A stretch of 64,000 nt of DNA. Source: Burkholderia oklahomensis C6786 (GTDB lineage: Bacteria > Pseudomonadota > Gammaproteobacteria > Burkholderiales > Burkholderiaceae). Under the pieces are notes generated by a model. The model was not told the origin of the DNA. It saw only the letters and a list, made by a program, of their open reading frames with translations, and did no database searches. Below, piece after piece: positions 1-9,344 of the stretch. The position numbers and the translations under genes were made by a program. The stretch spans positions 310,001 through 374,000 of the forward strand of contig NZ_CP009556.1 in the NCBI RefSeq assembly GCF_000959365.1, in the 5' to 3' direction. Positions within the stretch are counted from its first letter, which is position 1; every line of letters starts with the position of its first letter.

Positions 1-1533
1 GGGCAGCGATTCGGTGCGCTTCAACGCTGGATGGAACGTGCCGAGCAGATCCTGCAGCATGAAGCGGCCTGCGCGCGTGCCCGCGTCGACCGCGGTCAGG
101 ATGAAGAGCGCTTCGAACAGGATCGCGAAGTGATACCAGAACGCCATCATCGCCTGGCCGCCGATCACCTGATGCAGAATCTGCGCCATGCCGACCGCGA
201 GCGTCGGCGCGCCGCCGGCGCGCGCGATGATCGTCGTCTCGCCGACCGCCTTCGCGGTTTCGGTCAGCATGTCGGGCGTCAGCATGAAGCCCCATTGCGT
301 GACGGTCTGCGCGACCGCTTCCGGCGTCGTGCCGAGCACGGCCGCGGGCGCGTTCATCGCGAAGTAGACGCCCGGCTCGATCACGCACGCGGCGACGAGC
401 GCCATGATCGCGACGAACGATTCCATCAGCATCGCGCCGTAGCCGATGAAGCGCGCGTTGGTTTCGTTGTCGAGCAGCTTCGGCGTCGTGCCCGACGCGA
501 TCAGCGAATGGAAGCCCGACACCGCGCCGCACGCGATCGTGATGAACAGGAACGGGAACAGGTTGCCCGACCACACCGGGCCCGTGCCGTCGACGAACCT
601 CGTCAGCGCCGGCATTTTCAGCTCGGGCGCGACGATCAGGATGCCGATCGCGAGACCGACGATCGTGCCGATCTTCAGGAACGTCGACAGGTAATCGCGC
701 GGCGCGAGCAGCAGCCACACCGGCAGCACCGACGCGACGAAGCCGTAGCCGATCAGGATCCACGTGAGCTCGGTGCCGCTGAACGTGAACCACGCGGCGA
801 GCGCCGGCGAATCGTGCACGTGCTGGCCGTACGCGATCGACGCCATCAGCAGCACGAAGCCGATGATCGACACTTCGCCGATCCGGCCGGGCCGGATGTA
901 GCGCGTGTAGACGCCCATGAACAGCGCGATCGGAATCGTCGCGGCGACGGTGAACGTGCCCCACGGCGAATTGGTCAGCGCCTTCACGACGATCAGCGCG
1001 AGCACCGCGAGGATGATCACCATGATCAGGAACGCGCCGAACAGCGCGATCACGCCGGGCACCGTGCCGAGCTCCATCTTGACGAGATCGCCGAGCGAGC
1101 GGCCGTCGCGGCGCGTCGAGATGAACAGCACGATGAAATCCTGCACCGCGCCCGCGAACACGACGCCCGCGAGAATCCACAGCATCCCCGGCGTGTAGCC
1201 CATCTGCGCGGCGAGCACGGGGCCGACGAGCGGCCCGGCGCCGGCGATCGCGGCGAAGTGGTGGCCGAACAGCACGTACTTGTTGGTCGGCACGTAGTCG
1301 AGGCCGTCGTTGAACTTGACGGCGGGCGTCATCCGCAGGCCGTCGAGCTGGACGACCTTGCTCGCGATGAAGCGGCTGTAGAAGCGGTACGCGATCAAAT
1401 ACACGCAAACGGCGGCGATCACGATCCACAGCGCGCTGACCCGCTCGCCGTGCGCAAGCGCGATCGTGCCGAATGCGAACGCGCCGAGCAGCGCGACTGC
1501 GATCCAGAGCAGATAACTGGAAGCCCGATTCAT
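1..1533 (-). CDS. cstA: Carbon starvation protein CstA family permease (partial, 3' end outside window)
   Basis: Multi-pass inner-membrane transporter of the CstA family, whose members take up peptides or pyruvate during carbon limitation. The minus strand is open from the ATG at 1533 to the window edge, giving 511 residues without a stop; family members run to about 690, so the C-terminus is missing. Translation shows the family block with NKYVLFGHHF and AGAGPLVGPVLAAQMGY, the paired histidines at about residues 91-92. An AGGAGA Shine-Dalgarno site lies 5 bases before the ATG. The upstream region carries a perfect 14-bp inverted repeat likely to be an operator. The substrate cannot be told from sequence. 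Confidence 0.93.
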   Translation of the reverse strand, partial: MNRASSYLLWIAVALLGAFAFGTIALAHGERVSALWIVIAAVCVYLIAYRFYSRFIASKVVQLDGLRMTPAVKFNDGLDYVPTNKYVLFGHHFAAIAGAGPLVGPVLAAQMGYTPGMLWILAGVVFAGAVQDFIVLFISTRRDGRSLGDLVKMELGTVPGVIALFGAFLIMVIILAVLALIVVKALTNSPWGTFTVAATIPIALFMGVYTRYIRPGRIGEVSIIGFVLLMASIAYGQHVHDSPALAAWFTFSGTELTWILIGYGFVASVLPVWLLLAPRDYLSTFLKIGTIVGLAIGILIVAPELKMPALTRFVDGTGPVWSGNLFPFLFITIACGAVSGFHSLIASGTTPKLLDNETNARFIGYGAMLMESFVAIMALVAACVIEPGVYFAMNAPAAVLGTTPEAVAQTVTQWGFMLTPDMLTETAKAVGETTIIARAGGAPTLAVGMAQILHQVIGGQAMMAFWYHFAILFEALFILTAVDAGTRAGRFMLQDLLGTFHPALKRTESLP

Positions 1534-1659
1534 GGCGTCTCCTGTCTATTTTTCGAAATATGCGCGGCGGGCGGCCGCGCGCAACGACGGCAAGCGTCAC
1601 GCTCCGTCGGGACGTAGCGATGGGGCCATATTGTTCGCCTTTGGAACAAACCTAACAAG

Positions 1660-1694
1660 CGCATGACTACGTACGGGGGCTACGTAGTCATGCG
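1660..1694. promoter_or_regulatory. Perfect 14-bp inverted repeat upstream of cstA
   Basis: CGCATGACTACGTA at 1660-1673 is repeated in inverse at 1681-1694 with a 7-base spacer (CGGGGGC). It lies about 130 bases upstream of the cstA start, and no T-run follows on either strand, so an operator for a dimeric activator or repressor is more likely than a terminator. The regulator is unknown. Confidence 0.6.
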
Positions 1695-1780
1695 TAGGGG
1701 TTTGCGAGGGGGCGAGCACCGTCCGATTCGTCAGAATATAGGATGACCGGCGGCAATGGAAACCGGGATGCGCCCGCGCC

Positions 1781-2293
1781 CTACGGCGCGAACCGCGTAA
1801 AGACAAAATCGCGGTCTTTCACGCGAGCCTGATGGCAAGCGAAGCAGGTCCGATGCTGCGCTTCGTCCGCCGGCGCGCCGTTGACGAAGCGGCCGAAGCC
1901 CCAGCCGCCCGTCGACGCATACCGGCGCGAATCCTTGACCATCACCTGCACCGTCGTCGCCGGCCCCGGCACTGTCGCAGGTGCGAATTCGACGGACGGC
2001 TTCCTTTTGTACGCGAGCTTCACGAGAACGGCGCCGTCCGGAAACGGCAGCGTCGCACGCTCGATCGCCTTCACGGCGGCGGGATTGCCCAGAACCACGC
2101 GCAACTCGTCCAGCGGCGCGGCCTCCTCGGCCGGCGCGATCATCTCCCACTTGCGGTAGCCGTCGGGAATCGTCACGCCGTAGATCGGCGACGCGGCAGG
2201 CGCCGGAGCGCCCGCGAGCACGCCCCCGCCGTGCGCCACGAGGAGCAGAAGCGCGCCTTCGAAGACGGCGCGATACCTTCGGAGACTTCTCAT
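1781..2293 (-). CDS. Cytochrome P460 family protein
   Basis: Exported small c-type haem protein of 170 residues. An N-terminal hydrophobic segment (about residues 12-30) acts as signal peptide, the middle has the P460-type IPDGYRKWEMI stretch, and the single haem-binding motif CFACH lies at residues 150-154 near the C-terminus. P460 proteins oxidise small nitrogen compounds or act as electron carriers; the substrate here is unknown. The ATG at 2293 is chosen because GGGGAGGACG precedes it; an in-frame ATG at 2311 would overlap the upstream hydrolase stop as ATGA. It is almost certainly cotranscribed with that hydrolase. Confidence 0.82.
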   Translation of the reverse strand: MRSLRRYRAVFEGALLLLVAHGGGVLAGAPAPAASPIYGVTIPDGYRKWEMIAPAEEAAPLDELRVVLGNPAAVKAIERATLPFPDGAVLVKLAYKRKPSVEFAPATVPGPATTVQVMVKDSRRYASTGGWGFGRFVNGAPADEAQHRTCFACHQARVKDRDFVFTRFAP

Positions 2294-2310
2294 CGATCGT
2301 CCTCCCCGCA

Positions 2311-3381
2311 TCAGAGTTGCACGACCTGCAGGATCGCATCGGCGAACGCCTTCGGCGCTTCCTGCGGCAGGTTGTGCCCGATGCCGCCCGCGATGTCGCG
2401 ATGCAGATACTTGCCGGTGAACTTCTTCGCGTAAGCGGCCGGCTCGGGATGCGGCGCGCCGTTGGCATCGCCTTCGAGCGTGATGGTCGGCGCCGCAATC
2501 GCCGGCGCGGCCGCAAGACGCTGCTCGAGTCCGTCGAATTGCGACTCGCCCTGCGCGAGCCCCAGACGCCAGCGGTAGTTGTGGACGACGACGGCCACGT
2601 GATCCGGATTCCGAAACGATGCCGCCGAGCGCGCGAACGTCGCGTCGTCGAAACGCCACTTCGGCGATGCGAGTTGCCAGATCAGCTTGTTGAAGTCGTC
2701 GCGGTTCGCCGCGTACCCGGCCGCGCCGCGCTCGGTGGCGAAATAGAACTGATACCACCACGCCAGTTCGGCTTTCGGCGGAAGCGGCTTCCGGTTCGCC
2801 TCCTGGCTGCCGATCAGATAGCCGCTCACGCACACCAGCGCGCGACATCGTTCCGGCCACAATGCCGCGACGACGGCCGCCGTGCGCGCGCCCCAGTCGA
2901 AGCCGCCGAACACGGCCTGGTCGATCTTCAGCGCGTCCATCAACGCAACGACGTCGGCGGCGATCACCGCCTGCTGACCGTTGCGCGGCGTGTCCGCCGA
3001 CAGGAAGCGCGTCGAGCCGTAACCGCGCAAGTACGGCACGACCACCCGATATCCCGCCGACGCGAGCAGCGGCGCCACTTCGACGAAGCTGTGAATGTCG
3101 TACGGCCATCCGTGCAGCAGGATGACGACCGGACCGTCCTTGGGCCCCGCTTCCGCGTAGCCGACGTTCAGCGTGCCGGCGTCGATCTGACGGATCGTGT
3201 CGAACGACGCCGCGTTCGCGGCACTCGTGGCGCTCGTGCCACTCGTGGCGCGCTTCGTGCTCGGCGCGCGTTGCGCCGGCTGTGCGCGAGCGAGGCTGCC
3301 CAAACCGACATCCATCAAGCCGATGCCCGCAAGCGTGGTTCCTATCAGCCGACGGCGTCGGACGTTTACCGAATTCGACAT
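2311..3381 (-). CDS. Tat-exported alpha/beta hydrolase (epoxide hydrolase-like)
   Basis: A 356-residue secreted hydrolase. The N-terminus has an RRRRLIG twin-arginine stretch (residues 8-14), then a hydrophobic core ending at ARA, so Tat export to the periplasm is likely. A low-complexity Ser/Thr/Ala linker (about 41-59) precedes the fold. The oxyanion motif HGWP is at 90-93, the nucleophile Asp162 lies in GGFDWG, and the probable catalytic His336 in GGIGHN. Asp at the nucleophile position points to epoxide hydrolase or dehalogenase chemistry rather than serine esterase. A good AGGAGGG site precedes the ATG. The P460 cytochrome follows directly, so both may act on one periplasmic substrate. 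Confidence 0.85.
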   Translation of the reverse strand: MSNSVNVRRRRLIGTTLAGIGLMDVGLGSLARAQPAQRAPSTKRATSGTSATSAANAASFDTIRQIDAGTLNVGYAEAGPKDGPVVILLHGWPYDIHSFVEVAPLLASAGYRVVVPYLRGYGSTRFLSADTPRNGQQAVIAADVVALMDALKIDQAVFGGFDWGARTAAVVAALWPERCRALVCVSGYLIGSQEANRKPLPPKAELAWWYQFYFATERGAAGYAANRDDFNKLIWQLASPKWRFDDATFARSAASFRNPDHVAVVVHNYRWRLGLAQGESQFDGLEQRLAAAPAIAAPTITLEGDANGAPHPEPAAYAKKFTGKYLHRDIAGGIGHNLPQEAPKAFADAILQVVQL

Positions 3382-3702
3382 GATCAGCCCTCCTTGAAAA
3401 TAGTCAGAAAATGCCGCGACGCATGCGGCACGCGCGCAATAGCGATCGGGCGTTCATGCACCACGGATCGACGATGTTCGATGCGGCAGCGAGACGCGCG
3501 GCGCGCGACGCATCGCTGAAATGAAGCATTGATTTTCATGCCGATACATCGAACCGATACCCGAAACGAGCGCATCGAATCGACGGCGACATATCTGCGT
3601 CGCTCCACTCGCAATGCAGCCCGTATGCCGGAACGACAGGCACGATCCCGGACGACCGGCGGACGCCGCCGCCGGCGACATGCAATCGAATGGAAACGAC
3701 AA
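3382..3702. other. Intergenic, no gene seen
   Basis: About 320 bases between the hydrolase start and the end of the first MlrC gene, both on the minus strand. The region presumably holds the hydrolase promoter. No open frame here has a credible start or protein-like composition, and no clear terminator is visible. Confidence 0.5.
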
Positions 3703-5211
3703 CTAAAGCGTCGCCGCGCGAACCGCCCGGAAGGTCTGCCCCTTCGGCCGGATGCGGATATCCGGATCGAGACGCGCCCACGCGAGGTCCGCGGGATCGG
3801 CGGCCATCGGCCCAGGCGCTTTTGCGACGAGAATCGCCTCGGCGATCGCTTCGAAGTCCGCACGAAAATGAACCGAGCTCTTGTTCACGAGGATCTTCAT
3901 CCGCTCGGGCTCGATTCCCGCGACACGGAACAGGTTGCGCTCGAACGTCTGCATCTTGATCGTGCTCACCGCGATCCTGACGCCTTCGATCCGCAGGCAC
4001 GCCACCGGCCCGAGATCGCCGTCCATGCCGTTGAACATCGGGCCGTCGAAACGAAAACGCCCGTCCGACAGATGCTCGACCTCGAACTCGGCCGCGAGCG
4101 GCGCATCGCCTCGCACGCCCGAGCGGCCGCCGAGACTCAGGCCGATGCGCGCGCCCACGCCCGCCCGGTGCGCCGCGGCGGCGGCATCGGCATCCCAGAT
4201 CACGCCCACCGCCGCATCCTTCGCTCCGTTGCGAAGCAGCGCCCGCACCATGCCCATCGTATCGGCGTCGCCGCCCGCGCCGGGATTGTCCTGCGTGTCG
4301 GCGATGACGACGGGCTTCGCCGCCGCGCGGCTCAGGCGGATCGCTTCGGCCGCCGCTTCGTCGGGCGTCAGGAACGTCACGTCCCAGCGCGACTCTTCGT
4401 CGACGAGTCTCGAAAACAGCGCGTCGACGGCGCGCTCGGCGGCCTCGCTGTCGAACGCGTGCGCCCACACGGTCGGCCCGCATTCCGGGAAGTCCGCGGC
4501 CGGAAAGCCCGGCGCGAACGACATCGATACGACGCCGTCGCGTTCGAGCCGCGCGAGCAGCCGATACGTGTCGCCGGCGGGTTCCATCTGCGTGCACATG
4601 CCGTTGATCGGGATCAGGAACGGCAGCCGGCGCATCGCGCAATGCAACGGCCGGCCTTCGGATACGAGGCGCTCGAGCACCTGCTCGGCGCGCTCGCCGG
4701 TTTCCGCCATGTCGACGTGAGGATAGGTGCGGTATGCGACCAGCGCACTCGCATGCGCAACCATCCGCGCGGTGATGTTCGCGTGCAGATCGAGCGACGC
4801 CACGATCGGCATCCGGTCGCCGACGATCCGCCTCACGCGCGCGAGGATCTCGCCTTCGCCATCGTCGAACTGTTCGGTGACCATCGCGCCGTGCAAGTCG
4901 AGATAGATCGCGTCGAACCCGCCCGCCTCGGCCGCCTCGACGATCTCGCCGCAAATTCGTTCGAATGCGTCGGTCGTGACGTGCGCGGACGGACACGCGC
5001 CCGCCCAGATCACGGGCAGCAGCGCATGCCCATGAGCCAGTGCGGCCTTGATGAATCCGCCGATCGGCACGTTGACGTCGCGCAGCGTCAGCACGTCGGC
5101 GCCGCGCGTCAACGGCGGGAAGCCCTCGCCGCGAATGAAGCTCTGATACGACGCTCGCGTCGGCGCAAACGTATTGGTCTCGTGCTGGAAGCCTGCAATC
5201 AGAATGTTCAT
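3703..5211 (-). CDS. M81 family metallopeptidase (MlrC-like), copy 1
   Basis: A 502-residue protein of the MlrC family, named after the enzyme that finishes microcystin-LR breakdown; most members have unknown peptide or amide substrates. Visible signatures are the N-terminal HETNTFAP (His10), the DLHGAM and DLHAN blocks (about residues 105-140), a YRTYPHVDMAETG stretch, and DTQDNPGAGG starting at Asp305. These carry the presumed metal ligands. No signal peptide is present, so it should be cytoplasmic. It is transcribed divergently from the LysR gene starting near 5369 and is paralogous to the copy at 35818-37350. No transporter is attached to this copy. Confidence 0.88.
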   Translation of the reverse strand: MNILIAGFQHETNTFAPTRASYQSFIRGEGFPPLTRGADVLTLRDVNVPIGGFIKAALAHGHALLPVIWAGACPSAHVTTDAFERICGEIVEAAEAGGFDAIYLDLHGAMVTEQFDDGEGEILARVRRIVGDRMPIVASLDLHANITARMVAHASALVAYRTYPHVDMAETGERAEQVLERLVSEGRPLHCAMRRLPFLIPINGMCTQMEPAGDTYRLLARLERDGVVSMSFAPGFPAADFPECGPTVWAHAFDSEAAERAVDALFSRLVDEESRWDVTFLTPDEAAAEAIRLSRAAAKPVVIADTQDNPGAGGDADTMGMVRALLRNGAKDAAVGVIWDADAAAAAHRAGVGARIGLSLGGRSGVRGDAPLAAEFEVEHLSDGRFRFDGPMFNGMDGDLGPVACLRIEGVRIAVSTIKMQTFERNLFRVAGIEPERMKILVNKSSVHFRADFEAIAEAILVAKAPGPMAADPADLAWARLDPDIRIRPKGQTFRAVRAATL

Positions 5212-5284
5212 TTCGTTTTCCTGTATGACGTGCGGCGTCTCGCTTGCGTTCGCCGGATGGTCACTGCGTCGAGTTCATGTTGGC

Positions 5285-5334
5285 AGGGCAATGCCTGACT
5301 AGCAAGAGCAACAAAGTTCACATATCGTTGCCCT
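5285..5334. promoter_or_regulatory. Candidate LysR operator pair between mlrC copy 1 and its regulator
   Basis: The divergent intergenic region holds AGGGCAA at 5285-5291 and its inverse TTGCCCT at 5328-5334. The same AGGGCAA heptamer occurs just before the start of the paralogous LysR gene (38767-38773). A shared regulator-binding sequence is inferred from position and paralogy only. Confidence 0.35.
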
Positions 5335-5368
5335 ATGAACAACAGCAGGTCGATCCGTGAGCCACGCG

Positions 5369-6346
5369 ATGCGAGAAATCAATCAGCAGCGCCTTCGGTA
5401 TTTCCATGAAGTCCTGACGCACGGCACCATTCGCGGCGCCGCCGAGCACATCAACACGTCGCCGTCCGTCATCACGCGGCAGATCAGGCTGCTCGAAGAA
5501 GAGCTGGGCGCCACACTGTTCGAGCGGCAGGCGCGCGGCGTGCGGCCGACGGAAGCGGCCGCTCATCTGCTCGAGTTCTGGCGGGGCTACCGGTCTCAGC
5601 AGGAAAAGTTAGAAGATCAGCTCCATGCGCTCAAGGGCCTTCAGCAAGGGCACATCCGGATCGTCGTCAGCGAAGGGTTCGTCGATACACTCGTCGACGA
5701 CGTGCTGGCGCCGTTCTGCGCGAAATATCCGAAGCTGGACATCGGCCTGGACATGCTGGCGGTCGACACCATTCTGCAGGACGTCGCGGAAAGCCGCGCG
5801 CACATCGGGCTCGCATACAATCCGCCGCCCCATCCGCTCATCGCCTGTCGTACGAGCTCGCGGCAGCCGGTCGTTCTGCTGCTGCGCCGCGATCATCCGC
5901 TGGCGCGGCGCAAGCGTCCGGCGACCATCGACGATCTTCGCGCATACCCGCTCGCGCTGATGCCGCCGACGTTCGGCATCGGTCACGTGGTCAGGATGCT
6001 GGAGCTGGCCGAGAACATCGAGATTCGACCGACGATGACGACGAATTCGCTCACCGCGTTGAAGCGCGTCGTCACCGCCGAGAACTTCATCACGCTGATC
6101 GGAGAATTCGCTGCATACCGGGAGATCGCGCACGGCGAGCTGACGACGGTTCCGATCGCCCATCCGCTGTTCGAGGGCACGCATGCGCGGCTGCTCGTCA
6201 AGTTGGGGCGGCCGCTCGCCCCCGCGCCGCTCGAGTTGCTCAAGTGGATCGAGACGCGGTTGGCGGTGTTTTCCGCGGCGGCCGGTCGCGGTCCCGCCGG
6301 GCGAGACAAGCGTCGGAAAAGTCAGCCCCCCGTTCCCAAATCGTAG
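5369..6346 (+). CDS. LysR-family transcriptional regulator
   Basis: LysR-type regulator of about 325 residues. The N-terminal winged helix shows [26 protein letters not shown] then [20 protein letters not shown], and the C-terminal periplasmic-binding-like domain carries [11 protein letters not shown]. The ATG at 5369 fits family lengths; an in-frame GTG at 5357 would add four residues. It is divergent from mlrC copy 1 and so is its likely regulator. It resembles the LysR at 38781-39695 in both domains (for example HIGLxYNP and PLALMP), supporting duplication of a regulator-peptidase module. The inducer is unknown. Confidence 0.88.
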   Translation: MREINQQRLRYFHEVLTHGTIRGAAEHINTSPSVITRQIRLLEEELGATLFERQARGVRPTEAAAHLLEFWRGYRSQQEKLEDQLHALKGLQQGHIRIVVSEGFVDTLVDDVLAPFCAKYPKLDIGLDMLAVDTILQDVAESRAHIGLAYNPPPHPLIACRTSSRQPVVLLLRRDHPLARRKRPATIDDLRAYPLALMPPTFGIGHVVRMLELAENIEIRPTMTTNSLTALKRVVTAENFITLIGEFAAYREIAHGELTTVPIAHPLFEGTHARLLVKLGRPLAPAPLELLKWIETRLAVFSAAAGRGPAGRDKRRKSQPPVPKS

Positions 6347-6711
6347 GGTCGCGTCAGCAGTTCGAGGAAGTGGCCGTCCGGATCGTCGAAATACACGCCG
6401 CGCCCGCCGCTGTGCGTGTTGATCTCGCCCGCGTGGCGCTTCGCCGGATCGGCCCAATATGTGAGCCCTCGCTCGCGAATGTGCGCGAACGCGCGATCGA
6501 ATTCGTCGTCGCCGACGAGGAACGCGTAATGCTGCGTCGAGATCGGGCCGTCGCTTTCGTAGAAGTCGAGCGACACGCCGTTCGCGAGCGACACGACCAG
6601 CATCGGGCCGAACGGAACGGGCGCCGGCAAGCCGAGGATGTCCGTCAGGAATTGCGTCGAGCGCCGCTTGTCGCGGCACCAGACGATCGTATGGTTCAGT
6701 TGCGCGCTCAT
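6322..6711 (-). CDS. VOC family protein (glyoxalase/dioxygenase fold)
   Basis: A 129-residue single-copy vicinal-oxygen-chelate protein. The first beta strand has [22 protein letters not shown] and the last has [12 protein letters not shown], placing the usual metal ligands His8 and the Glu near residue 119. Such proteins include lyases, dioxygenases and resistance proteins, and the sequence does not decide which. The start at 6711 has AAGGAGAC just upstream. Its 3' end overlaps the last codons of the convergent LysR gene by 25 bases. Confidence 0.85.
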   Translation of the reverse strand: MSAQLNHTIVWCRDKRRSTQFLTDILGLPAPVPFGPMLVVSLANGVSLDFYESDGPISTQHYAFLVGDDEFDRAFAHIRERGLTYWADPAKRHAGEINTHSGGRGVYFDDPDGHFLELLTRPYDLGTGG

Positions 6712-7120
6712 GTCGTCTCCTTGCCGGATGCGGCCCCATGGGAATCGCGCTCGGGCCGCGCGAATCGCCTCCGAATACAGGATAGGTCGCGTGCGAAATT
6801 TCGGAGGAAACGGCTAAATCGGGCATTCTCGAACGGCGCGACCGGATTCGCCCGCTGATCGAGAAGGCGGCGCCGCGCAAGCCGGACGCGCACGCTCCAT
6901 CGTGCCGGCTACTTCACCGACCGCAAGCGGCGGATCTGAAAGCACCCGCGCGTGACGCCGACGGGCGGGCGGATGGCGTTCGTCGAGAGGAAGGAGATCG
7001 AGAACGGCAAGATCCGTCGACATCGCGTGCATGGGGCTGGCGCGGCGTGTCGATCATCAAGGCCGACGCGTATCGCAAGGGCGGCCGTTAAGCGGGCGCG
7101 CGTCGCTCGTCGCGCGCGGA
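6712..7120. other. Intergenic with a possible degraded coding remnant
   Basis: About 400 bases between the VOC start and the binding-protein stop. On the plus strand a frame from about 6814 ends with AWGWRGVSIIKADAYRKGGR and TAA at 7090-7092, which looks protein-like, and a second frame carries YFTDRKRR before a stop near 6937. I do not recognise the family. This could be the decayed 3' part of a gene, but no good start or continuous frame supports an intact one. Confidence 0.25.
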
Positions 7121-8155
7121 TCAGGCCGCGCCGATACGTTGCACCGCGATCGATGCGACGTCGACGCGACGCGGCAGAATCGCATCGCGCAACGCGCGAT
7201 CGGCGACCTGCTGCAGCGTCGCGATGTCGGCCGCGCCGACGGCCCGCTGCGCGAGCGCCGCGCGGCGCGTGATGTCGGCGGCCGTATCGAGCGAAAGGCG
7301 CGTAAGCGACGCGTAGACCTTCGCGTAATCGTCCGGATGCGCGAGCGCCCAGCGCCCCGCCCGTTCGAGCCGCGCGAGCGCGTCGGCGAGCGCCGCGCGC
7401 TTCGCGCGGTCTTCGAGCGTGCCGACGGGCGAGGTCAGGAATGCGAGGCCCGAATTGATGCCGCCGCCGTCGCGCACGACGCGCGCGCCGCGCCTGACGA
7501 CGTGCCCATAGTAAGGATCGAACGTCGCCCAGACGTCGATCCGCTTCGCTTCGAACGCGGCGAACGCGTCGACGGGCAGCACGAAGCGCACATCGACGTC
7601 CTGCCGCGACAGCCCGCGCTCCTCGAGCGCGCCGTATAGCTGGTACTGCGAAATACTGCCGCGCGCGGACGATACGACGACCGTCCGCCCTTTCAGATCG
7701 GCGACGCCGCGCACCGGCGAATCGGGTTGCACGACGATGCCGAGCGACGCCGGCGAACCGACGCGCGTCGCGACGATCCGCAGCGCCGGATCGCCGAGCG
7801 CGGCCGTGAGCACAGGCAGGTCGCCCGCGGGCGCGAGATCGATCGCGCCCGCGCGCTGCGCTTCGAAGAGCGGCGCCGCGCCCTGGAAATTCGCCCAGCG
7901 GAATCGATACGGCGTGTCGTTCAGCACGCGCGCCGCTTCGGCGAGCGCGCGCAGGCCGCCCGCCTGGTCGCCGAGCACGAGCGTGACGCCGGACACGTCG
8001 ACGCCTGTCGGCGCAGCCGCGGCTCGCTGCGCCGCCAGCGCCGGCGCGAAGCGTGCGGCAAGCGCCGCGCCCGAAGCGGCGGCGGCAACGGCAGCAACGC
8101 ATCGCAACGCGCGGCGGCGCATGGCGAACGACGGCGGGAAAGCGTGACGATTCAT
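7121..8155 (-). CDS. ABC transporter substrate-binding protein, aliphatic sulfonate (SsuA/TauA-like) family
   Basis: A 344-residue periplasmic binding protein. It begins with a basic stretch and hydrophobic core (about residues 12-42, ending APALA). The body follows the SsuA pattern: GDLPVLTAAL, LKGRTVVVSSARGSISQYQLYGALEERGL and RIDVWATFDPYYG. It probably captures an alkanesulfonate or a related organosulfur compound. The ATG at 8155 is chosen because it places the signal peptide at the N-terminus; the open frame extends to 8455 without secretory character. No permease or ATPase gene is adjacent, so it must use a transporter encoded elsewhere. Confidence 0.82.
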   Translation of the reverse strand: MNRHAFPPSFAMRRRALRCVAAVAAAASGAALAARFAPALAAQRAAAAPTGVDVSGVTLVLGDQAGGLRALAEAARVLNDTPYRFRWANFQGAAPLFEAQRAGAIDLAPAGDLPVLTAALGDPALRIVATRVGSPASLGIVVQPDSPVRGVADLKGRTVVVSSARGSISQYQLYGALEERGLSRQDVDVRFVLPVDAFAAFEAKRIDVWATFDPYYGHVVRRGARVVRDGGGINSGLAFLTSPVGTLEDRAKRAALADALARLERAGRWALAHPDDYAKVYASLTRLSLDTAADITRRAALAQRAVGAADIATLQQVADRALRDAILPRRVDVASIAVQRIGAA

Positions 8156-9344
8156 CGGCGGCGGCCTCTCGAATGACGCGGCCGCGCACGATCGCGCGGC
8201 AGACGCCAAGCTTAGGGAATCGCTCGCGGCCGAACAAACATCGATTTGCGAAATGCTTATCGGGAACGTGCATTGCCGATGCGCATGGACGCAGGCATCT
8301 TTTGCGTTCGCGCAGCGCTTGCCGCATCCGAATCGTGTCGCATCGTTTCGCGATCCAGGCGTGCTTCGGACGATCTGTCGGGCGGCGCGGAACGGTCGGT
8401 GCCGCAGCATTCCACCGGAACGCCGCATCGTTGAAATCGCAATCCATATCGACATCAGCCGACCATCGCGAACATCGAGCAGGTAATTCTCGTGAGCGCC
8501 TTGACGTGGCGTCTGCGATAGAGGAAAAGACGTGAAACTCGTCGCCGCTTCGGCGGATGCGGTCGAACGACTTCGTTCCGTCCGCAGACGCGCCGCGAGC
8601 GATCGGGCGTGAATGCTCGTGAAGATAGGTGCTTCGTAGATTTACGGGGAGATGGGCGGCGCTTGCCGACCTGCTACTGCCCTTGACCTAATTTGGGTGG
8701 CTGTCGCGACTGTGCTCTAAAGCGGTCGCCCAACCCCGCCCCGTGCAGTGTGATCGACGCAAACGAATAGGTCACCGATTTGCAGACTATTTTGTCTATG
8801 CGAACGATTCCACTTTCGCTCGCCAGAAAGTCAACGCGTCACGGATGATCGGTAGCAGTTCGGGCGCCGGGTGGCGCGTATCTGATATGGAGTCCGTGAC
8901 AACAGCGCGACGAGCGCGCGATCGGGCTTCCGCGAGCGGCACGGTGCGGTGCGGTGCGGTGCGGTGCGGCATGGCATGGCGCAGCGCGGTGCAGCGCAGC
9001 GCGGTGACGTGCAGCGTGACGCGGCCCTTTTCGCGCCGAACGCGAGCGTCGACGGGGCGACCGCGCGCCGCCGAACGCATTTGTTCAGCAAGCGCTTAGT
9101 CGACGCGATCCGCTCGCGCGCACGACGAGCCGCTCAGCACAAAATTTCGCCCGGGTGGACCGAAACGCGGCGCGCTCGATTATTTCGGCGCACCTTGACG
9201 ACGCAGCCCGGGCGCGACGTGGGTAGCATGCGCACGGTCGACGGCATGCCCGCGAGCCGGCGAGCCGACGCGTCCGGCGGGCGCGCGCCGCGACGCCGCG
9301 CCGCGCTCGCGGTCCATCTCCCGACAACCGGCCGGTGTTTGACC
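8156..9344. other. Long intergenic region, no gene seen
   Basis: About 1.2 kb between the start of the binding-protein gene and the broken Lrp gene. It presumably contains the promoter of the binding protein. The only structured element is the GGTGC pentamer array at 8943-8967. Open frames are short or show shadow-type arginine-rich composition. Nothing else could be supported. Confidence 0.5.
8943..8967. repeat. Pentanucleotide tandem repeat GGTGC x5
   Basis: Five perfect copies of GGTGC in tandem, followed by degenerate copies of similar composition (GGCAT, GCAGC) to about 9010. It lies in non-coding DNA 380 bases before the Lrp pseudogene. Such short arrays are often length-variable between strains. 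Confidence 0.75.

Noticed and set aside
31..1617. Long plus-strand open frame opposite cstA
   Set aside because: Arg/Asp/His-rich composition typical of an antisense shadow in GC-rich DNA; the minus strand encodes a clear CstA with a good ribosome site.
6814..7092. Possible gene on the plus strand before the binding protein
   Set aside because: The last 20 codons look protein-like, but the rest switches frames and no start is convincing. Kept only as a possible remnant.
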